A stretch of 64,000 bases of DNA from Pantoea sp. RIT-PI-b (GTDB taxonomy: Bacteria; Pseudomonadota; Gammaproteobacteria; Enterobacterales; Enterobacteriaceae), in NCBI RefSeq assembly GCF_001187905.1, contig NZ_LGIS01000025.1, forward strand, positions 1 to 64,000. The letters are read 5' to 3'. A program made the position numbers and the translations under genes. Below the pieces are notes generated by a model that was not told where the DNA came from, did no database searches, and worked only from the letters and a program-made list of their open reading frames with translations. Positions 59,752-64,000 of this stretch are shown in pieces (within the stretch, counting starts at the first letter, position 1; each line of letters begins with the position of its first letter).

Positions 59752-60777
59752 ATGAAAACCAGGCCGCCACGAGCCACAATCAGTGACGTTGCCCGTACGG
59801 CAAAAACCGGTAAAACCAGCGTTTCCCGCTATCTGAATGGCGAAGTGAATCTGCTCTCGCCCGATCTCAAAGCCCGAATCGAACAAGCCATCGCCGAACT
59901 CAATTATCGCCCCAGCCAGATGGCGCGCGGTCTGAAACGTGGCCGCACGCGTTTGATTGGCCTGATTATTGCCGATATTACCAATCCCTACTCGGTTGAC
60001 GTGCTGAGCGGCATTGAAGCGGCCTGCCGTGCGCAGGGCTTTACGCTGCTGATGTGTAACACCAACAATGAAGTCGATCTCGAACAGCACTATCTGCAAT
60101 TGCTGAGCAGCTATCAGGTTGAAGGCATTGTGGTGAACGCCGTTGGCATGCATGAAGAGGTGCTGAATCGGCTACAACAGTCGATGCTGCCGATGGTGTT
60201 GATCGACCGTAAAATCCCCGATTTCGCCTGCGATGTGGTTGGCCTCAACAACCTTGAAGCCTCAAACATTGCCACCCAGCATCTGCTGGATAATGGCTAT
60301 CAGGCGCTGCTGTTTGTCAGCGAGCCACTGGGCAGCGTCAACACGCGGCGCGAACGTCTGCGCGCCTTCTATGCCACGGTGCAAAACGCACCGCAGGTCG
60401 TGGCCGAGAATGCCGAAGTGGCGCTGCATCAACCCGCAGCGCTGGAACAGTTGCTGCACGATTTCCATCAACGCCACCCGGACAAACGCGCTGCGGTGAT
60501 TGCCGCCAACGGCGCGCTGACGTTGCAGGTGGCGCGCGCCTTACAGCGCCTTGACCTGCGTTGGGGCGAATCCATCGGCCTGCTCGGTTTCGATGAGCTG
60601 GAGTGGGCCGCGCTGGCGGGCGTCGGCATCACCACCCTGAAGCAGCCCACCTGGCAGATTGGCTATGCCGCGCTGGAGCAGGTCATCGCGCGCATTGAAG
60701 GCAGCGAACAAATCATCAGCGAGCAGCTGTTCTCCGGCGAATTGATCGTGCGCGGCTCCACCCAGCCGCTGCGCTAA
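59752..60777 (+). CDS. ptxS: LacI-family regulator PtxS of 2-ketogluconate utilisation
   Basis: A 341-residue LacI-family repressor. TISDVARTAKTGKTSVSRYLNGEVNLLSPDLKARIEQAI is the DNA-binding domain, and the hinge QMARGLKRGRTRLIGLIIADI matches the PtxS group. PtxS of Pseudomonas represses kguEKTD and its own gene and is released by 2-ketogluconate. The assignment rests on similarity, on the downstream kguE-kguK-kguT genes and on a TGGAACCGGTTCCA palindrome before kguE, close to the known PtxS box TGAAACCGGTTTCA. Start after GCAGGTGTAAGC. Confidence 0.85.
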   Translation: MKTRPPRATISDVARTAKTGKTSVSRYLNGEVNLLSPDLKARIEQAIAELNYRPSQMARGLKRGRTRLIGLIIADITNPYSVDVLSGIEAACRAQGFTLLMCNTNNEVDLEQHYLQLLSSYQVEGIVVNAVGMHEEVLNRLQQSMLPMVLIDRKIPDFACDVVGLNNLEASNIATQHLLDNGYQALLFVSEPLGSVNTRRERLRAFYATVQNAPQVVAENAEVALHQPAALEQLLHDFHQRHPDKRAAVIAANGALTLQVARALQRLDLRWGESIGLLGFDELEWAALAGVGITTLKQPTWQIGYAALEQVIARIEGSEQIISEQLFSGELIVRGSTQPLR

Positions 60778-60838
60778 CCCCCTTTCTTTGGCTCACTTCG
60801 TGAGCCTGATCATAATTCCGCGGTCTACACCTTTCCTT

Positions 60839-60852
60839 TGGAACCGGTTCCA
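60839..60852. promoter_or_regulatory. PtxS-type operator before kguE
   Basis: TGGAACCGGTTCCA is a perfect 14-bp palindrome 49 bases before the kguE start. It differs from the Pseudomonas PtxS box TGAAACCGGTTTCA at one position per half-site. A small hairpin (GGCTCAC-TTC-GTGAGCC, 60790-60806) after the ptxS stop precedes it. Confidence 0.8.
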
Positions 60853-60901
60853 TTTAGCTTTTTTATTACGAATGGGATGTGGTCTTGCCCGGAGAAAAGT
60901 G

Positions 60902-61648
60902 ATGAAACCAGAAATTATTGTTGTAACTGCCGCATACGGCGCGCAGAAAGTGGCGGAGCTGGGTGGCCAGGCCGCACTGCTGCCGCTGATTAAACAGGCG
61001 GGTGCGGATGGCGTGGAAATTCGCCGCGAGCTGTTCAGTGAAAATGAGCTCTGCCTGCTGCATGCGCTGGGCAATGCGATTTCTCAGCATCAGCTGAGCG
61101 CCAGCTATTCCGTGCCGGAAGCGCTGTGGTTGGATGATGGCGCACTGAACCCGCGTCTGGCGCAGTTCCTGCAGGAAGCTGAACACATCGGAGCCAAACG
61201 GCTGAAGCTGGCGCTGGGGCATTTTGTTGAACTGGATGCCAGCCCGCTGCTCGAGGTGTTGAACACGTCAAACGTCACGCTGGTGGTGGAAAACGATCAA
61301 ACGCCGGACAGCAAACTGGCACCGATGCTGCGCTTCTTCCATCAAGCCTGCGATGCCGCGCTGCCGCTGGATATGACTTTCGATATGGGTAACTGGCAGT
61401 GGACCGGCGAAGACGGTTTACAGGCCGCCGCTCAGCTCAGCCGCTACGTCAGCTATATTCACGTTAAAACCGCAGTGCCGCACGGCAACACTTTCCGCGC
61501 TATCGCGCTGGATCAGGCCGACGAGAGCTGGCGTTCGCTGCTCAAGGCGCTGCCCGTCGATGCGCCACGCGGTATCGAATTCCCACTGGAAGGCGCCGAT
61601 TTGCTGGCGGTCACTCGCCATTACGTTGACCTGCTGCGTGCAGCGTAA
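60902..61648 (+). CDS. kguE: KguE-like sugar phosphate isomerase/epimerase
   Basis: A 248-residue TIM-barrel protein of the xylose-isomerase-like sugar phosphate isomerase/epimerase family, matching the KguE position in 2-ketogluconate operons. Metal-site-like residues are Glu in LVVENDQT, Asp/His in LPLDMTFDMGNWQW and HVKTAV, and Glu near GIEFPLEG. Its exact step is not settled; it may act as an epimerase or support the kinase. The start at 60902 follows GGAGAAAAGTG; the open frame further upstream would run across the operator and is rejected. kguK follows after 10 bases. Confidence 0.82.
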   Translation: MKPEIIVVTAAYGAQKVAELGGQAALLPLIKQAGADGVEIRRELFSENELCLLHALGNAISQHQLSASYSVPEALWLDDGALNPRLAQFLQEAEHIGAKRLKLALGHFVELDASPLLEVLNTSNVTLVVENDQTPDSKLAPMLRFFHQACDAALPLDMTFDMGNWQWTGEDGLQAAAQLSRYVSYIHVKTAVPHGNTFRAIALDQADESWRSLLKALPVDAPRGIEFPLEGADLLAVTRHYVDLLRAA

Positions 61649-61658
61649 GGAGCCGAAA

Positions 61659-62603
61659 ATGACGCAAAAAACGCTGGATGTGGTGACGATTGGTGAAGCG
61701 ATGGCGATGTTTATCGCCCAGCAAACCGGCGATCTCGCCGCGGCTGAAGGTTTCGTCAAGCGCATTGCCGGTGCCGAGCTCAACGTGGCGATTGGCCTAG
61801 CGCGTCTCGGGTTGAATGTAGGTTGGGTCAGCCGCGTCGGTAACGACAGTTTTGGCCGCTTCACGCTACAACAGCTGGAAAAAGAGGGTGTCGATCACCG
61901 CTGTGTGACCACCGATGCCCAATATCGCACCGGCTTCCAGCTCAAATCACGCGTTGATGACGGCTCCGATCCAGAAGTGGAGTATTTCCGTAAAGGCTCA
62001 GCCGCCAGCCACTTGTCGCCGGCCGACTTTAACGACGATTACTTTGGCAACGCGCGCCACCTGCATCTGAGCGGCGTTGCTGCAGCGATCTCTGACAGCT
62101 CGCTGCAGCTGGCAAAGCACGCGGCGAAAGAGATGCGCGCGCGTGGCAAAACCATCTCCTTTGATCCCAATCTGCGCCCAGTGCTGTGGCGCAGCGAAGA
62201 GGAGATGCGTAAACAGCTGAATCATTTAGCGGAATATGCCGACTGGGTGCTGCCTGGTGAGAAAGAGGGTTTGATTCTCACCGGCTATCGTCAGCCAGAA
62301 GCGATTGCCGATTTCTACCTCGATAAGGGGGTGAAAGCGGTGGTGATTAAAACCGGCGGCGATGGCGCCTGGTACAAAACCGCCGACGGTGAGCAGGGCC
62401 AGGTGGCGCCGATTCATGTGGCAAACGTGGTCGATACCGTTGGTGCGGGCGATGGCTTTGCCGTTGGTCTTATCAGCGCCCTGCTGGAAGGAAAAACGCT
62501 GACGCAGGCGATTCTGCGCGGCAACAAAATCGGTTCGCTGGCGATTCAGGTTGCCGGCGACAGCGAAGGACTGCCTACGCGCGCGGCGCTGGGCGATTAC
62601 TAA
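61659..62603 (+). CDS. kguK: 2-ketogluconokinase KguK (PfkB family)
   Basis: A 314-residue PfkB/ribokinase-family kinase that phosphorylates 2-keto-D-gluconate to 6-phospho-2-ketogluconate. The N-terminal TIGEAMAMFIAQQTGDLAAAEGF, KRIAGAELNVAIGLARLGLNVGWVSRVGNDSFGR and DGSDPEVEYFRKGSAASHLSP closely resemble Pseudomonas KguK; E. coli KdgK is less similar. The catalytic base is the Asp of DTVGAGDGFAVG. Start after AGGAGCCGAAA. It is second in kguEKT, and a hairpin array separates it from kguT. Confidence 0.88.
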   Translation: MTQKTLDVVTIGEAMAMFIAQQTGDLAAAEGFVKRIAGAELNVAIGLARLGLNVGWVSRVGNDSFGRFTLQQLEKEGVDHRCVTTDAQYRTGFQLKSRVDDGSDPEVEYFRKGSAASHLSPADFNDDYFGNARHLHLSGVAAAISDSSLQLAKHAAKEMRARGKTISFDPNLRPVLWRSEEEMRKQLNHLAEYADWVLPGEKEGLILTGYRQPEAIADFYLDKGVKAVVIKTGGDGAWYKTADGEQGQVAPIHVANVVDTVGAGDGFAVGLISALLEGKTLTQAILRGNKIGSLAIQVAGDSEGLPTRAALGDY

Positions 62604-62627
62604 GCACGATTCCGTACTCAAAACCCT

Positions 62628-62737
62628 GGTCGCCATAAATGGCGACCCTACGAGGTCGGTGCGGTTTTGTAGGGTCGCCATTTATGGCGACCACCCGACG
62701 TCAGTGCGGTTTTGTAGGGTCGTCATTTATGGCGACC
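62628..62737. repeat. Array of three family A REP-like hairpins
   Basis: Copy 1 is inverted (62628-62651), copies 2 (62669-62692) and 3 (62714-62737) are direct, each starting GTAGGGTCG and carrying the core CCATTTATGGCGACC (copy 3: GTCATTTATGG). Copies 2 and 3, with their shared leader GTGCGGTTTT, form a tandem 45-bp unit. The array sits inside the 227-base gap between kguK and kguT. Confidence 0.88.
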
Positions 62738-62830
62738 TCCTGACAAAGATTCAAAAATAGCTGTACCTACAACAACGATATTGCGAGGCGCATCCACAGA
62801 ATGCGCCCACCTCAACCAGAGGAGTCACCC

Positions 62831-64000
62831 ATGAAATCGCAGACAATCGCGCCAAAACGCTGGTGGTTTATCATGCCCATCGTGTTTATCACCTACAGTC
62901 TGGCGTATCTGGACCGGGCGAACTTCAGTTTCGCCTCTGCCGCAGGGATTAACGAAGATCTGGGTATCACCAAAGGCATGTCATCGCTGCTGGGCGCCCT
63001 GTTCTTCCTCGGCTACTTCTTCTTCCAGATCCCCGGCGCGCTGTATGCCGAGCGTCGTAGCGTTAAGAAGTTAATTTTCTGGTGCCTGATTTTATGGGGC
63101 GGCTGCGCCTCGCTGACCGGCGTGGTGAGTAACATCCCAATGCTGGCGGCGATTCGCTTTGTACTTGGCGTGGTGGAAGCGGCGGTGATGCCAGCGATGC
63201 TGATTTATATCAGTAACTGGTTTACCAAATCGGAGCGTTCGCGCGCCAATACTTTCCTAATCCTCGGTAATCCGGTCACGGTGCTGTGGATGTCGGTGGT
63301 TTCCGGCTATCTGATTGAATCCTTTGGCTGGCGCGAGATGTTTATCATTGAAGGCATCCCAGCAGTCATCTGGGCGGTGGCCTGGTGGTTCCTGGTGCAG
63401 GACAAACCTGCGCAGGCCAAATGGATGAGCGAAAGCGAGAAAGCGGCGCTGCAAGCGCAGCTGCAAAAAGAGCAGGAAGGCATCAAAGCGGTACGTAACT
63501 ACGGTGAAGCGTTCCGTAATCGCAACGTCATCCTGCTGTGCCTGCAATATTTTGCCTGGAGCATCGGCGTGTACGGCTTTGTGCTGTGGTTGCCGTCCAT
63601 TCTGCGCAACGGTTCGCAGATGGGCATGGTGGAAGCGGGCTGGCTGTCAGCGGTGCCGTATCTGGTGGCGACCATCGCAATGATCGTGGTGTCGTGGGCG
63701 TCCGATAAGACCCAGAACCGTAAACTGTTTGTCTGGCCGCTGCTGCTGATTGGCGCGCTGGCATTCCTCGGTTCGTATCTGGTCGGTTCCAGCAATTTCT
63801 GGCTGTCGTATACGCTGCTGGTGATTGCCGGTGGTGCGATGTATGCGCCGTACGGCCCGTTCTTCGCCATCATTCCTGAGATGTTGCCGCGCAACGTCGC
63901 CGGGGGTGCGATGGCACTGATTAACAGCATGGGCGCACTCGGATCCTTCATCGGATCGTGGATTGTAGGCTATCTTAATGGCGCGACCGGTTCGCCTGCC
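62831..64000 (+). CDS. kguT: 2-ketogluconate MFS transporter KguT (partial, 3' end outside window)
   Basis: An open frame of 390 codons from ATG at 62831 (after GAGGAGTCACCC) to the window edge without a stop. MFS anion:cation symporter type: YSLAYLDRANFSFASAAGINEDLGITKGMSSLLGALFFLGYFFFQIPGALYAERRSVK, RFVLGVVEAAVMPAMLIYISNWF and NRNVILLCLQYFAWSIGVYGFVLWLP. About ten of twelve helices are within the window. It imports 2-ketogluconate in Pseudomonas-type kgu operons. Full proteins are about 430 residues, so roughly 40 residues are missing. kguD may follow outside the window. Confidence 0.87.
   Translation, partial: MKSQTIAPKRWWFIMPIVFITYSLAYLDRANFSFASAAGINEDLGITKGMSSLLGALFFLGYFFFQIPGALYAERRSVKKLIFWCLILWGGCASLTGVVSNIPMLAAIRFVLGVVEAAVMPAMLIYISNWFTKSERSRANTFLILGNPVTVLWMSVVSGYLIESFGWREMFIIEGIPAVIWAVAWWFLVQDKPAQAKWMSESEKAALQAQLQKEQEGIKAVRNYGEAFRNRNVILLCLQYFAWSIGVYGFVLWLPSILRNGSQMGMVEAGWLSAVPYLVATIAMIVVSWASDKTQNRKLFVWPLLLIGALAFLGSYLVGSSNFWLSYTLLVIAGGAMYAPYGPFFAIIPEMLPRNVAGGAMALINSMGALGSFIGSWIVGYLNGATGSPA

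Noticed and set aside
61659..62603. KdgK (2-keto-3-deoxygluconokinase)
   Set aside because: The N-terminal half follows KguK more closely and it is flanked by ptxS, kguE and kguT.
62628..62737. CRISPR-like array
   Set aside because: Only three palindromic copies, one inverted, with short unequal gaps and no cas genes.

Overview
The window looks like a chromosomal segment of an enterobacterium of the Erwiniaceae, most likely Pantoea. The reasons are the close match of many proteins to E. coli orthologues (YibL, SodA, FdoGHI, SelAB, GlyQS, WecH, XylB, TorSTRCAD, DnaTC, Tag, YiaD), the moderately high GC, the abundant short REP-like hairpins in intergenic gaps, and a Pseudomonas-type 2-ketogluconate (kgu) operon, a trait common in Pantoea. 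Much of the backbone follows the E. coli 79-82 min region (yibL, yibF-selAB, glyQS, wecH, xylB, selC, tag, yiaD), with catabolic and respiratory blocks placed between. The genus is inferred from these features and was not tested by a search.

Layout. 0-2.4 kb: C-terminal remnant of an unknown CDS, yibL, a VirK/YbjX-family gene, sodA. 2.5-6.8 kb: a LacI/GntR-type regulator divergent from a PTS (EIIA, EIIB, UlaA-type EIIC) plus an AlsE-like epimerase. 6.8-9.1 kb: a class-III aminotransferase divergent from a DeoR regulator. 9.1-19.5 kb: formate dehydrogenase-O and selenocysteine insertion: fdhD, then fdoG (in-frame UGA with SECIS hairpin), fdoH, fdoI, fdhE, yibF, selA, selB. 19.6-20.2 kb: a ParDE-type toxin-antitoxin pair. 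20.3-23.3 kb: glyQS.

23.6-32.8 kb: a nine-gene GntR-associated catabolic cluster that I do not recognise: RidA-like, D-2-hydroxyacid dehydrogenase, amino-acid-type binding protein, fused permease/ATPase, a FMN alpha-hydroxyacid-dehydrogenase-like protein lacking its catalytic His/Asp/Tyr, a leaderless NMT1-like protein, an allantoinase-like amidohydrolase, GntR/FCD, and an enolase-superfamily protein. Perfect or near-perfect ATCGTATACGAT palindromes lie upstream. This is the best candidate for an undescribed pathway. 33.0-36.8 kb: wecH, a GlxA-type regulator, xylB, selC (tRNA-Sec). 37.0-46.0 kb: the complete TMAO respiratory locus torS/torT/torR/torCAD with four tor boxes. 46.0-50.1 kb: GNAT acetyltransferase, secreted esterase-like protein, EpsG/Wzy-like polymerase, acyltransferase. 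50.2-54.2 kb: IdnR-like regulator, sugar porter, ROK regulator. 54.2-57.1 kb: dnaC, dnaT, an unknown membrane protein, a short autotransporter-like outer-membrane barrel. 57.2-59.7 kb: tag, yiaD, an orphan LacI regulator. 59.8-64.0 kb: ptxS-kguE-kguK-kguT (kguT runs off the end).

How it works together. Nearly everything needed to make an active Sec-containing formate dehydrogenase, apart from selD, lies within 27 kb (fdhD, fdoGHI, fdhE, selA, selB, selC). The fdo quinone reductase and the tor TMAO reductase together would give a formate-to-TMAO respiratory chain. The rest is carbon scavenging: a PTS for an unknown sugar, xylulose, 2-ketogluconate, and the unknown 23.6-32.8 kb substrate, each with its own regulator and visible operator-like palindromes. 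I saw no insertion sequence, integrase, prophage, rRNA or CRISPR array.
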